This document shows positions 10,647 to 19,422 of a DNA stretch of 64,000 nucleotides, piece by piece (positions within the stretch are counted from its first letter, which is position 1; each line of letters starts with the position of its first letter). Where the stretch lies: the NCBI GenBank assembly GCA_900471815.1, contig UICE01000004.1, positions 248,001 through 312,000 of the forward strand. Reading direction: 5' to 3'. Made by a program: the position numbers and the translations under genes. The DNA is from Hyphomicrobiales bacterium (lineage in GTDB: Bacteria > Pseudomonadota > Alphaproteobacteria > Rhizobiales > Rhizobiaceae). Under the pieces are notes generated by a model, which made no database searches, had not been told where the DNA came from, and worked only from the letters and a program-made list of their open reading frames with translations.

Positions 10647-11324
10647 ATGCGCAGAACAAAGGCGGAGGCAGAAGAGACCCGGGAAGCGATCCTGGATGCC
10701 GCTGAAATGGTTTTTCTAGAGAAGGGCGTCAGCCAGTCGACCCTCAACCAAATAGCCGAACGGGCAGGGGTGACGCGCGGCGCGATCTATTTCCATTTCA
10801 AGGACAAGATCGAAGTTTACCAGGAGATCGTTGAACGTATCCGGCTACCGCAAGATGACTTGGTGGCCGAGGCCTTCTATTGCGAAAACAGTAACCCATT
10901 GGATGTGGTTCTGGATGCGGGAATCTTCGTCTTGAAGAATTTCTCAAAGGACCAAAGGCAGCAGCGCGTTTTTACCATTATGAGCCAACGATCCGAATAT
11001 GTTGGTGAAATGGAACGGGTACTGCACCGTCAGCGCGTCGCTGATGAGGAGGTCCACCAAATGCTGTTGCGGTTGATGACGTTGGCCAAGAAGAGAGGCG
11101 TGTTCTCCTCAGGGTGGACCCCGGAACTCGCAGCACGTGCCCTGCAGTGCACGGTGGCGGGGCTCTTATACGAATGGTTGCGGGCGGAGAAAGCCTTCGA
11201 CCTGGTCAAAGCCGGTACCAAGACAATCACAGCCATCATCAATTCCCTACGCAACGATGGGGCGGTCAGTTCTGCGCGTGCCCCTACGGCAGTGAAAAAG
11301 ACAGCGGAAGGAACTATGGGGTAA
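10647..11324 (+). CDS. TetR-family repressor of the adjacent RND operon (AcrR/BepR type)
   Basis: A 225-residue regulator. The N-terminal helix-turn-helix (about residues 10-57: TREAILDAAEMVFLEKGV, TLNQIAERAGVTRGAIYFHF) is a canonical TetR domain. The C-terminal part matches the AcrR-type ligand-binding domain in length and in its conserved aromatic and basic positions. A strong ribosome-binding site (AAGGAGGAGAC) precedes the ATG. It is divergent from the adaptor/pump operon, with the 24-bp palindrome at 10474-10497 between them. It most likely binds there and is released by hydrophobic inducers. The assignment as local repressor is inferred from layout. Confidence 0.93.
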   Translation: MRRTKAEAEETREAILDAAEMVFLEKGVSQSTLNQIAERAGVTRGAIYFHFKDKIEVYQEIVERIRLPQDDLVAEAFYCENSNPLDVVLDAGIFVLKNFSKDQRQQRVFTIMSQRSEYVGEMERVLHRQRVADEEVHQMLLRLMTLAKKRGVFSSGWTPELAARALQCTVAGLLYEWLRAEKAFDLVKAGTKTITAIINSLRNDGAVSSARAPTAVKKTAEGTMG

Positions 11325-11602
11325 CGAATAGGCCGTAGACGGATGCTGTCTTTTGAACGGAGCAGACGGTGGATGGCAAAGTAGTTATGCGGAACGACAT
11401 GGCGGTTCGAACACGCCTTTGTCGTGTGGCTGATGAGGTCGAGATTCTAAGCAGATTTCCCTGTCTTCACGTAAGCGTGCTGTTTGCCTCGCACCTTGAC
11501 CTCGTGCGTTGTGCTATTTCGATGACTAGCTTTGACAGAGCTGAAAATGCGCCAAAAGCGGCCTGCGTCACCGCTGCGTGCAGGTTTAAGGCGCTACATG
11601 GC

Positions 11603-12348
11603 TCAGTGCCCAGGATGCAGCGCATCGTTCAGGTACATGCACGTAAGCATGGTGAAGACGTATGCTTGGATGGCTGCCATCAGGAATTCCAAGGCAGTGA
11701 TGGCGACGGTCATGAATAGCGGCATGATTGCACCCACTATGCCCAACGTACCCATCCCCCCAATGAAACCACAAAACCTGCAAATACCTTCAGTGTGATA
11801 TGCCCAGCCAACATGACTGCGAAAAGACGGACCGAGTGGCTAATCGGTCGCGACAGGTAGGAGATGATCTCAATCGGGATGATGATAGGAGCAAGAATGG
11901 CAGGAACGCCAACGGGCTTGAAAAGTCCAAGAAAGCCGAAGCCATGTTTGTAGATGCCGCATAGCGTAACGGTGATAAACACCAACGCTGCAAGGCCGAA
12001 GGTTACGATGATCTGGGCGGTTACCGTGAATGCATAAGGAAACATGCCGATCATGTTCGCGACGAGAATGAACATGAAGAGAGAGAAAACAAATGGGAAG
12101 AACCGCATTCCTTCCTCGCCTGCATTATCCCGCAACGCTTTTGCCACGAACTCATAAAGCAACTCGGCGCTAGATTGCAAACGGCCTGGAACAACCAGAT
12201 GCTTGCTCGTCGCGATCAAGAGAAACGCGCTGGCGATTACTACAGTCAGGACCATGTACGCGGAAGCATTGGTGAAGCTTAAGTCGACACCTCCGATGTT
12301 GATTTGGACAATGGGTTTGATTGCGAACTGTTCAATGGGTCCAGCCAC
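11603..12348 (-). pseudogene. atpB: Extra copy of ATP synthase F0 subunit a, frameshifted near its 3' end
   Basis: Reading from a GTG at 12348 (preceded by AGAGG) gives a standard alphaproteobacterial F0 subunit a: the [12 protein letters not shown] segment, the first helices, and the segment with the essential arginine ([21 protein letters not shown]). At 11756-11761 a run of six G (minus strand) shifts the frame, and the protein would end prematurely at 11737. With seven G the frame continues through [22 protein letters not shown] to a stop at 11605, giving a full-length protein of about 248 residues. The break removes the last helices, including the glutamine/glutamate-containing one. No atpI, atpE or atpF gene is adjacent, so this is an isolated duplicate. 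A homopolymer sequencing error is the main alternative. Confidence 0.8.
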
Positions 12349-12879
12349 GGAAATACCTCTGAGGCGTTGTAGGCGCGGCGGGGGCTCCACGCGACAAGAC
12401 AACGCCGAAACGTTGCTGGTCGTGCGAGACTCGCGAGCCAAAATGGGAAGGGGATGGGGGTCTAATCACTTAGGTGGCCGTTTCGATCTCTCAGATGAGA
12501 ATCGAGGCCGTCCTCGGAGTGATTCAAGGCACGGGTCGTCCCGCGCTGGGTCTTTTTAGTCCGGTCACTCGCCGATTGCAATGGTCTAAAGGCATCGGCG
12601 CGACAAAATGGATGTCACGGTTTGCTACCAGGAGGAAAATCGCGTCCGACGAAAACAATGTCCCACGCCAACCGTTCAGCAAAGTGGCAGAGAGCGTTTC
12701 AAGAATGCCGCTATTTGCGTAACTTCGCCAAAATCTCACGAAGTGGGCGTTTGTTGCCGCAAGTTGCAAAGTGGCGTCGATTTTTGGGGCCTACTCTAGT
12801 AACTATGATCTGCTTCGATAGAAGCCATGACATCATAAAGATCCAAAGTTTCCTTCATCACTTCCAAAAGGTTTGTCCT
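12349..12879. other. Intergenic region with no convincing gene
   Basis: About 530 bases between the atpB copy and the aldose epimerase gene. Several frames are open by chance, but none shows a recognisable domain or a ribosome-binding site. The only structured element seen is the TCTCA-type motif at 12734-12748. An open frame extends upstream of the epimerase (as far as 12622) but looks non-coding before about 12880. Confidence 0.5.
12734..12748 (+). promoter_or_regulatory. TCTCA-N5-TG(A/G)G motif, copy 1 (upstream of aldose epimerase)
   Basis: The 15-mer TCTCACGAAGTGGGC lies 131 bases before the chosen epimerase start. It differs from the perfect copy at 21737 (TCTCACGAAGTGAGA) at only two positions. 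It is one of six related sites confined to the 12.7-24.6 kb catabolic island, a candidate operator for the island's IclR-type regulator. Confidence 0.5.
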
Positions 12880-13743
12880 GTGATCCGATATTTGGCCGGC
12901 CAGCAGATTTGCGGCATCGCATCCGAGCAATTGGAGGCGCAATTTTCGCCTGTGTTGGGTGGTCGGATGATTAAGTTTACCCACAAGCAACACGCGAACA
13001 TCATAATACCTATGGAGTCGCATCGATTCCCCGTGACGAATTGGCCAAGGGCGGGTGGTTATCCACTTGTCCCCTACCACAACAGATTGTCGGAGGCGTC
13101 TATAACCGTAAACGAGATTGCATACGCACTGCCGGCACATCCCGCCGCACGACCGCACACGCTTCATGGTCCGGGTCATACACGTTCATGGCACGTGGAT
13201 TTTAACGATGAGACCAGATTGGTTATGGTCCTAAACTATGAGGCAAATGAAGACTGGCCATGGGCATTCGAGGCCACGCAGGATTTTCAGGTTGAAGGAG
13301 ACGTTCTTAGTCTCTCCATGTCGATCGCCAATAGGGATTGTCGGCCTATGCCTGCCGCCCTCGGTTGGCATCCTTACTTTTCCTCGCAAGAAGACGTAGT
13401 CACCGATGCTGGTTTTTGTTGGCCGCACCAGGACAACTATCTCCCAACAGGCGAGCGGATAGCAATCACGGATCCTGTTGTGCAGCGGCAACGGGCAACC
13501 AGTTATCTTGAGCGTTGGAGCGAGGCACGCATTACCTGCACCGATGGTCCGGTTGTCACCATGAGAGCGTCCGCGCCCTTTGATTTTCTTGTTGTACACC
13601 GGGGGGATGACTCGCATGTCTGCGTTGAACCTGTAACCCACGTTGCAAACGCCTGGAATCTGGATTGTCAGGGAGTCGGCGCGAGAACGCTGCTTCCCGG
13701 TGGAAGCCTGCATGGCACGGTGGCGATCAAAGTTTGCGGCTAA
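12880..13743 (+). CDS. Aldose 1-epimerase (galactose mutarotase family)
   Basis: The protein interconverts the alpha and beta anomers of a free sugar before oxidation. Family landmarks are an N-terminal SPVLGGRM strand, the LHGPGH and GWHPYFS histidines, and the base-bearing glutamate in CVEPVTH near the C-terminus. A GTG at 12880 with AAAAGG eight bases upstream gives 287 residues, the normal length. An ATG at 12805 in the same frame lacks a ribosome-binding site and adds unconserved sequence. It stands alone before the IclR-type regulator and carries a TCTCA motif upstream. Its presence points to a free aldose, not only a sugar acid, as a substrate of the island. Confidence 0.82.
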   Translation: MIRYLAGQQICGIASEQLEAQFSPVLGGRMIKFTHKQHANIIIPMESHRFPVTNWPRAGGYPLVPYHNRLSEASITVNEIAYALPAHPAARPHTLHGPGHTRSWHVDFNDETRLVMVLNYEANEDWPWAFEATQDFQVEGDVLSLSMSIANRDCRPMPAALGWHPYFSSQEDVVTDAGFCWPHQDNYLPTGERIAITDPVVQRQRATSYLERWSEARITCTDGPVVTMRASAPFDFLVVHRGDDSHVCVEPVTHVANAWNLDCQGVGARTLLPGGSLHGTVAIKVCG

Positions 13744-13795
13744 TTGCCATCCGCGTGACACATCGGTGACGCAACGTTCATTCGCCTTGCAGAAG

Positions 13796-13810
13796 TCTCA
13801 AGATGTGGGC
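13796..13810 (+). promoter_or_regulatory. TCTCA-N5-TG(A/G)G motif, copy 2 (upstream of IclR-SMP30 gene)
   Basis: The 15-mer TCTCAAGATGTGGGC lies 80 bases before the regulator's ATG. The left arm matches the consensus and the right arm is the TGGGC variant shared with copy 1. Its position suits autoregulation. Confidence 0.45.
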
Positions 13811-13890
13811 AAAGTGTAGCTGAATGGCAAATATCGCCACCAGCATTTTTGGATACGTGTTCGACTGGTCACGGAAGGCAAGATATAATT

Positions 13891-15537
13891 ATGAACGAAA
13901 TCCGGTGGTCTTCTGACTTGATCTCCCCCAGACAGATCACTGGGACTGCGCTTCTGGGGAAGGCTTGTGATATCCTTGAGATCGTCGGACATTCACCTGG
14001 AATGGTGGGACAGGCAGCGCTCGCTGACAAGACGGGAATTCCAAGAGCGACGCTCTATCGTATACTTGCGGCATTGATCTCCCGTGGGCTCCTCCGGACC
14101 GACCCCCTCAGCCAGAACTACACGTTGGGGTTCAATTTTCTCGAACTTGCTCAAAACGCCTGGTCATCCTCCGACCTTGCAGCGATCGCGTCGGTCGAGC
14201 TCAGAAGACTTCGTGATCTCACCGGAGAAACCTCCTATCTTGCCGTGCAGGAGGGGACTCACGTTCTGGCGTTGGGGCGGTTCGAGAGTGCGCACGACAG
14301 GCGCTCCAACGCGCGGCTGGGTGCCCTGAAACCCATGCATTGCACGAGCCAGGGCAAGGCGATCCTCGCGCATTTCTCCCAGAACCAGCTTGATCAGATT
14401 CTGGACGGTGAACTGACGGCCTTTACCGACAACACAATCACCAATGCGGATCAACTGAAGGCACATCTGGCAATTGTCCGGGCGAGGGGCTACGCAATTG
14501 ATGATGAAGAGATCGTCCTTGGCACGCGTTGCGTGGGCGCTGCCATCCTCGATCCAGACGGTCGGCCCATCGCCGCTATCAGCGTTGCAGGACCAACGTT
14601 CCGCATGCATCCCGAACGGGCCGAGCAGTTGGGCAAGGAGTTGGTTGAAGTAGCCAAGCGCATATCAAGTCAACTTGCGCCAGCACTGAAAGCGACGCCA
14701 CAGCAATCCAAGGATTACAAGGTTTGGACGCGGAATCCGGCTTTTATCGGTGGTGCTCCGCGTTGGGATGCCAGCATGCAAAGGTTATGTTGGGTGGACC
14801 TCCTGGCGCCGGCGGTGAGGGTACAAGAAGAAACCGAAACTGTGATTTCGCTTCACGCGCTCTCCGAGCGTATCAATTCGCTTTGCCTGTGCGAAAACGG
14901 CTTTGTGGTTTCTGTTGGCAAAGGCCTGTTGATCGGAGATCATACAGGCATCCGCGAGAGGCTCGTCAGCTCCAACGATTTGGCCATTCGGGTTCTCCGC
15001 GCGTCTTCGCAAGGAGAGGTCTGGGCCGCTGCATTGGATGCTGACACTAATATTACAAAGATTGGGCCGTGGCATCGAGCGGGCGGATTAGAAACAGTAT
15101 TCGAGATCCAGGGCGAGGTCTCAGACATCGCCTTTGCTGCAGACCGTGGATTATTCGCGGCGTTGCCTTCACGCCAAGCCATTTATCTTCTGGAGCTCGA
15201 TGTTGGACGCAAGCGGAAATTTGCGGACATTCCCAAAGTTGCAGGTTCGCCGTGCGCCTTGGCGATAGATGAAAATCTCAATCCTTGGATCGGGCTCTCC
15301 GATGGCTGGAGCGTAGTCAAGCTGGATGAAAATGGCGAGATCGAGCGTACTATTGCTTTGCCCATTCCCAATCCAACCGGGATTTCGTTTGGCGGTAGAA
15401 ACCTGACTGAGCTGTTCATCACGAGCGCTCGAACCGGATTGTCTCGCGACAGTCTCAACAATGCACCATTATGCGGTCAGCTCCTGTCGATTGATGTCGG
15501 AGAGCGGGGATTGCCGGATGCGATCTGCGAACTATAG
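13891..15537 (+). CDS. IclR-family regulator fused to a degenerate SMP-30/gluconolactonase domain
   Basis: A 548-residue protein of two parts. Residues 19-82 are an IclR winged helix (AALADKTGIPRATLYRILAA). About 95-265 form the IclR effector domain (QGKAILAHFS, then GTRCVGAAILDPDG and AAISVAGP). After a short linker, about 283-548 read as a six-bladed SMP-30 propeller, with the family landmarks RWD, WVD, FGG (500-502) and TSAR (511-514). The catalytic metal ligands are not kept: GEGP is GGAP (288), the PND asparagine region reads IRV (366-368), and PDG is PCA (455). This suggests a ligand sensor rather than a lactonase. Ordinary IclR proteins are about 260 residues. The ATG at 13891 follows GGAAGG. 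It probably controls the neighbouring catabolic genes through the TCTCA motifs. Confidence 0.88.
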   Translation: MNEIRWSSDLISPRQITGTALLGKACDILEIVGHSPGMVGQAALADKTGIPRATLYRILAALISRGLLRTDPLSQNYTLGFNFLELAQNAWSSSDLAAIASVELRRLRDLTGETSYLAVQEGTHVLALGRFESAHDRRSNARLGALKPMHCTSQGKAILAHFSQNQLDQILDGELTAFTDNTITNADQLKAHLAIVRARGYAIDDEEIVLGTRCVGAAILDPDGRPIAAISVAGPTFRMHPERAEQLGKELVEVAKRISSQLAPALKATPQQSKDYKVWTRNPAFIGGAPRWDASMQRLCWVDLLAPAVRVQEETETVISLHALSERINSLCLCENGFVVSVGKGLLIGDHTGIRERLVSSNDLAIRVLRASSQGEVWAAALDADTNITKIGPWHRAGGLETVFEIQGEVSDIAFAADRGLFAALPSRQAIYLLELDVGRKRKFADIPKVAGSPCALAIDENLNPWIGLSDGWSVVKLDENGEIERTIALPIPNPTGISFGGRNLTELFITSARTGLSRDSLNNAPLCGQLLSIDVGERGLPDAICEL

Positions 15538-15546
15538 AAGAATAGA

Positions 15547-16662
15547 ATGCCCAAAACATTTGCGTCCCCCTCGATCCCCAAAATCATCTCGATACAGACG
15601 TTTCCGGTGAGAATCCCATTCGTTGACGGCGGCCCCGGCATCGGCGGAACGCCCGACCGCTGGCATATGCTTGATATGGTCCTTATCCGCATCGAAGATG
15701 AAGAGGGCAATGTCGGTTGGGGCGAGGCGTTTGCCTACTTTTGCCTGGAGCCGGTTAAAGCGGCGGTGGAGCGCATGATTGCACCCTTCGTGCTGGGGCA
15801 GGCGGTGGCTGACATTCCGGCTTGGAACCTCGATGTCCAGAAGAAGCTTCACCTCTTCGGACGCTATGGTATTACGGCCTTCGCGCTGTCGGGGGTGGAT
15901 ATAGCTCTCTGGGACCTTGCTGGCAAACGCCTCCGCATGCCGCTATGGGCCATGCTTGGAGCGAAAGGCGTGGTGAAACGTCCAGTATACGCCAGTCTGG
16001 TGCGCTACGGCAGTGCCGACCTCATCGAGATTCAATGCCGAAAAGCCCTCAAACTTGGTTACAGGCATGTGAAGTTGCACGAGGTCGCTCCGGATGTCAT
16101 CCGTCGCGCCCGTGATGTGGTGGGGCCTGCTGTACCCTTGATGGTTGATGCAAACTGTAGCTGGACCATCGAACAGGTGATGAATTTGCGTGACACGTTC
16201 AAGGAATGTGATGTTTTATGGGTGGAGGAGCCCCTTTTCCCGCCGGACGACTATGCTGGCATGGCAGCTGCCGAAGCACATGGGATAGCGGTCGGTGCGG
16301 GCGAGAACGCCTCTACAGAGTTCGATTTCCGGCGAATCATCCAATCTGTAACCTACCCGCAGCCCAGTATGTCGAAGGTGGGCGGCGTTTCGGAGTTTCT
16401 AGAAATCCTCAAATCCTGTGAACATGCGGGCAAAGTGGCGATGGCACACACGCCCTATTTCGGTCCCGCTTATTTCGCAACGCTGGCCATGCTGCCGCTG
16501 ATGTCGAACGAAACCCTCTTTGAATATCTGTTCGTCGAGCCGGAAGCTTGGGTGGCGAGGACGCCGCAACCCGTGGAAGGTATGCTCGGCGCAACGCAAG
16601 CGTTCGGGATCGGCTTCGAACCGGATTTCGATGTGATCGAACGGTACGCGGTGCGTTCATAA
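15547..16662 (+). CDS. Mandelate racemase/enolase-superfamily dehydratase
   Basis: A 371-residue enzyme of the MR/MLE group, most likely dehydrating an acid sugar or related hydroxy acid with Mg2+. Visible active-site elements are KLH (176-178), metal ligands D201 (MVDAN), E227 (WVEEP) and E253 (GAGEN), and H301 (AHTPYF). The aspartate that normally pairs with this histidine is a serine here (QPS, residue 274, followed by K277), so the acid/base chemistry may differ. It starts 9 bases after the IclR-SMP30 gene and is probably co-transcribed with it. The exact substrate is unknown. Confidence 0.88.
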   Translation: MPKTFASPSIPKIISIQTFPVRIPFVDGGPGIGGTPDRWHMLDMVLIRIEDEEGNVGWGEAFAYFCLEPVKAAVERMIAPFVLGQAVADIPAWNLDVQKKLHLFGRYGITAFALSGVDIALWDLAGKRLRMPLWAMLGAKGVVKRPVYASLVRYGSADLIEIQCRKALKLGYRHVKLHEVAPDVIRRARDVVGPAVPLMVDANCSWTIEQVMNLRDTFKECDVLWVEEPLFPPDDYAGMAAAEAHGIAVGAGENASTEFDFRRIIQSVTYPQPSMSKVGGVSEFLEILKSCEHAGKVAMAHTPYFGPAYFATLAMLPLMSNETLFEYLFVEPEAWVARTPQPVEGMLGATQAFGIGFEPDFDVIERYAVRS

Positions 16663-16677
16663 TCTCAGTATGTGAGA
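16663..16677 (+). promoter_or_regulatory. TCTCA-N5-TGAGA motif, copy 3 (before the epimerase/dehydrogenase operon)
   Basis: TCTCAGTATGTGAGA is a perfect five-base inverted repeat that begins on the final stop-codon bases of the dehydratase gene. It lies 161 bases upstream of the next gene, the start of the run to 21673. The position suits an operator for that second transcription unit. Confidence 0.55.
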
Positions 16678-16837
16678 CACGACGAGAGGTGTTTGCATCT
16701 CTGCACTTTTCCTGTCAGCGATATCAGTTAAGCTAGTTAAGCCAAATCTGGCAATGCTGGGTATGAACTTGAATAGGCGCTTGCCAAAGCGGGATCTCAC
16801 GATGTGACCGCTCGGCAAAGTGCAGCAGGGATGAGAC

Positions 16838-17875
16838 ATGGAAATTTTTGTATCCGGGGCCACCGGTCGGGTGGGCGGTGTTCTGTCGGCCACTCTTCGT
16901 GAACGGGGCCATAATATCCGAACGATCGTCGTTCCCGGCGACCCGAATAGAGCGGCAGCCGAGGCAGGGGGCATCGTCTGCCATACCGGCAGTCTTGCTA
17001 ACTACGAGGATGTCGCCGCAGCGGTTGAGGGCGTTGACGCCGTGTTCCATATGGCGGCGGTCATCTCGTTTCAACCGACTGCGCGCGATCTTCTCTGGGA
17101 TGTTAACGTCGTCGGCACGTACAACGTACTGCGCGCTGCCGCGGCGGAGTCCCAGAAGCGCTACATTCGGATGGTCTTCGCCTCAAGCGATCAGGTTTAT
17201 CCAACGCGGTTTGCGCGTTACCGCCCAACCGATGAAAACCACCCAAAGGAACCCTACACATTCTATGGCATGACCAAGGTTCTCGGCGAGGACATGGTGA
17301 AATTCTACCACCGGTCCGAAAAACAACTTGATATCAGCACAGCAGTGTTCTCACACACGGAGGCGGCTCGGGAACTCATTGATCCCAATGGTGAGTATGC
17401 CGGCCCAGCTTTTTATGTGAACAGCCGCGTGCGCAGTCTGAAAGCAAGCAGCACACATCATGCTGGCGCTACTTCGAACTCCGAACTCACGCAGATTCTG
17501 TCGATCCTAGAACCGTTGGTGAGTGCGGATGAACCCTTGTTATTGCCGGTTGACGCCAACGGGTTGGCTCATACCCAGGAATTGGTCGATGTGCGTGACA
17601 TCGTACAGGGCCTGCTGCTGATCTTCGACAAGCCTGCAGCTATCGGAGAGACTTTTAACCTCGCGCCGGTTTCTCCTGTCAGCCTCGGCCAGTTCATTCC
17701 TTATCTGGCGCAGAAGACCGGTCGCCGGTTTGTCGAGGCAAAAATACCGGTCGAACTCGGCAAGACCCATGGCAGCAGCGTGAAGGCGCGCTCGCTCCTT
17801 GGCTTCGCACCTCAATATTCAATGTTTGACATGGTTGATGAAGCAGTTGCGGCTGCCTCCTCACGCAATTTCTGA
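16838..17875 (+). CDS. NAD(P)-dependent epimerase/dehydratase family protein (extended SDR)
   Basis: A 345-residue extended short-chain dehydrogenase. It has the GATGRVG nucleotide-binding loop at residues 8-14, the catalytic serine region FASSDQVYP, and the Tyr-Lys pair in YGMTK. Members of this family oxidise, epimerise or dehydrate sugars and uronates. In this context a sugar or uronate dehydrogenase making a lactone is plausible but not proven. It opens a tight plus-strand run with the aldolase-like, SnoaL, YciI, aldehyde dehydrogenase and AroE-like genes. A TCTCA motif lies upstream at 16663. Confidence 0.87.
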   Translation: MEIFVSGATGRVGGVLSATLRERGHNIRTIVVPGDPNRAAAEAGGIVCHTGSLANYEDVAAAVEGVDAVFHMAAVISFQPTARDLLWDVNVVGTYNVLRAAAAESQKRYIRMVFASSDQVYPTRFARYRPTDENHPKEPYTFYGMTKVLGEDMVKFYHRSEKQLDISTAVFSHTEAARELIDPNGEYAGPAFYVNSRVRSLKASSTHHAGATSNSELTQILSILEPLVSADEPLLLPVDANGLAHTQELVDVRDIVQGLLLIFDKPAAIGETFNLAPVSPVSLGQFIPYLAQKTGRRFVEAKIPVELGKTHGSSVKARSLLGFAPQYSMFDMVDEAVAAASSRNF

Positions 17876-17895
17876 AAACCAAGAAAGACGCCACT

Positions 17896-18627
17896 ATGAC
17901 CAAAATCTCCACCGGCACACTAGACAAGCTGAAGGCATGCTCTACGGCAACGCTCACCACACAGCTCTTCAAACGTAACTACCGTCAGCAGTTCCTCGTC
18001 GGACTATCGCCGCTCAACCCTAATGCCGGTACCTTTGCGGGCGAGGCGTTTACCTTGCGTTTCATACCGTCGCGGGAAGACAAGGACTGGGACCTCGGCG
18101 ATCTGAAGAAGCGCGGCGAGGACAACATGCAGTGGGAAGCGGTCGAGGCGATCGAGGCTGGCCAGGTGTTGGTAATCGATAGTCGCAACGATTCTCGGGC
18201 CGCATCCGCCGGCAACATGTTGATGACGCGTCTGATGCGAAAAGGCGTTAAGGCTGCGATTACAGATGGCGCGTTCCGCGACGGCACGGAAATCTCGAAA
18301 ATGCCGTTTCCAGCCTATTGCACAGCAAACACTGCCTCTACACGCCCCGCCTATCATCGCGCCGTGGACATGCAACTTCCGATCGGCTGCGCAGGGGTCG
18401 CAGTTTATCCAGGCGATATAGTGGTTGGAGACAGCGATGGTGTGGTGGTTATACCTCGCTCGATTGCCGAGGAACTGGCGAACGATTCCTATGAGCAGGA
18501 GATGCGGGAAAAATTCCTGTTCACCAAGATTGATGCCGGTGCGCCGCTCTGGGGCACGTATCCTCCAAACGAAGAAACCCTAAAAGAATATGCCGATTGG
18601 CGCGCTCGCCAGAACGCAGCGGAGTAA
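17896..18627 (+). CDS. RraA-family protein, probable 2-oxo acid aldolase
   Basis: A 243-residue member of the RraA/HMG-aldolase fold. Landmarks are AGNMLMTRLMRKGV followed by the metal- and substrate-binding ITDGAFRDG (the conserved Arg-Asp pair) and PGDIVVGDSDGVVVIP. Family members with these residues are class II pyruvate aldolases such as 4-hydroxy-4-methyl-2-oxoglutarate aldolase. The RNase E inhibitor RraA is shorter and less likely in this setting. With the dehydratase upstream and the aldehyde dehydrogenase downstream, it could cleave a 2-keto-3-deoxy acid to pyruvate and an aldehyde. That role is inferred. Confidence 0.82.
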   Translation: MTKISTGTLDKLKACSTATLTTQLFKRNYRQQFLVGLSPLNPNAGTFAGEAFTLRFIPSREDKDWDLGDLKKRGEDNMQWEAVEAIEAGQVLVIDSRNDSRAASAGNMLMTRLMRKGVKAAITDGAFRDGTEISKMPFPAYCTANTASTRPAYHRAVDMQLPIGCAGVAVYPGDIVVGDSDGVVVIPRSIAEELANDSYEQEMREKFLFTKIDAGAPLWGTYPPNEETLKEYADWRARQNAAE

Positions 18628-18630
18628 GCT

Positions 18631-19104
18631 ATGTCGGAGTTAACACCTGTGGCCAAGGCCGAAGCCCTAATCCGGCGTTATTTCCAAGCTTGTAACGACG
18701 CGGACCATCAAGGTCTGGTTGACAGCTTCACGAAAGATGGAGTCCATTATTTTCCGCCAGGTCTCCCCGGCGCACCCTGGCGAGGCGCGAAAGCGATCGC
18801 CGATGGTTGGGTCTGGTGCGTGAAGAACATGGGGTCGCGCTGGACTATCGAAAAGGTACTGACCTCCCAGGATGGCCGCGAAGCTGTGATCGAGTGGACC
18901 CACTGGAAGACAGCCCTCGGTGAAGTGCTGCGCGGTGACGAGTGGTACATCTTCAACGAAGACATAACGCGGATCGTGGAAATCCGCGCCTACTACGCAT
19001 CGCCCGTCAATAAGGCTGAACCGATCAACAAGCTTCATGATTTTGATTACGAGGCGCGCGGCTACGCCTTAACACCCCCGTCGCCCGCGCCTAAAATTGA
19101 TTAG
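18631..19104 (+). CDS. SnoaL/NTF2-like protein
   Basis: A 157-residue protein of the cone-shaped NTF2/SnoaL fold. The N-terminal helix (ALIRRYFQACNDADHQGLVDSF) and the strand region with YFPPG and RGAKAIADGW match this superfamily. Members include isomerases, dehydratases and ligand-binding proteins, so function cannot be read directly. It starts three bases after the aldolase-like gene, implying co-translation and a role in the same pathway, perhaps handling a cyclic or enol intermediate. Confidence 0.72.
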   Translation: MSELTPVAKAEALIRRYFQACNDADHQGLVDSFTKDGVHYFPPGLPGAPWRGAKAIADGWVWCVKNMGSRWTIEKVLTSQDGREAVIEWTHWKTALGEVLRGDEWYIFNEDITRIVEIRAYYASPVNKAEPINKLHDFDYEARGYALTPPSPAPKID

Positions 19105-19114
19105 GAGACAGCAC

Positions 19115-19405
19115 ATGCAGTTCACCCTTATCGCCCGCGACGATACCGCCGCGGGGACGCTGGAGAAGCGTCTAGCAGCACGCGAGAAGCACATGGAACG
19201 TATCCACGCCATGAAGGCGGAAGGAACGATTATCGACGGCGGCGCACTTCTCAATGATGACGGCAAGATGATTGGCTCAATCGTCCTTTGCGAGTTTCCT
19301 GATCGAGCAGCGCTAAAGGCTTATATCGACAGCGAGATCTACCATGTCGAGGGCGTCTGGAAGGACATCGAAATTCTTCCTTTCCGCCGCGTTCAGTGGC
19401 GATAG
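19115..19405 (+). CDS. YciI-like protein
   Basis: A 96-residue YCII-related ferredoxin-like protein. It shows the characteristic RLAAREKHMERI helix, a GTIIDGGALL strand and a C-terminal strand pair (VWKDIEILPF). The ATG at 19115 follows a clear TTAGGAGACAG ribosome-binding site; an upstream in-frame start at 19097 overlaps the previous gene and lacks one. Relatives act as small lactone or enol-processing enzymes (MLI/YciI fold) in some pathways. Its specific reaction is unknown. It lies between the SnoaL and aldehyde dehydrogenase genes. Confidence 0.8.
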   Translation: MQFTLIARDDTAAGTLEKRLAAREKHMERIHAMKAEGTIIDGGALLNDDGKMIGSIVLCEFPDRAALKAYIDSEIYHVEGVWKDIEILPFRRVQWR

Positions 19406-19422
19406 AACAGGATCGAGGAGAA

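Noticed and set aside
11369-11719. 116-codon plus-strand frame downstream of tetR
   Set aside because: Overlaps the 3' part of the atpB copy on the other strand, lacks a ribosome-binding site and has no recognisable domain.
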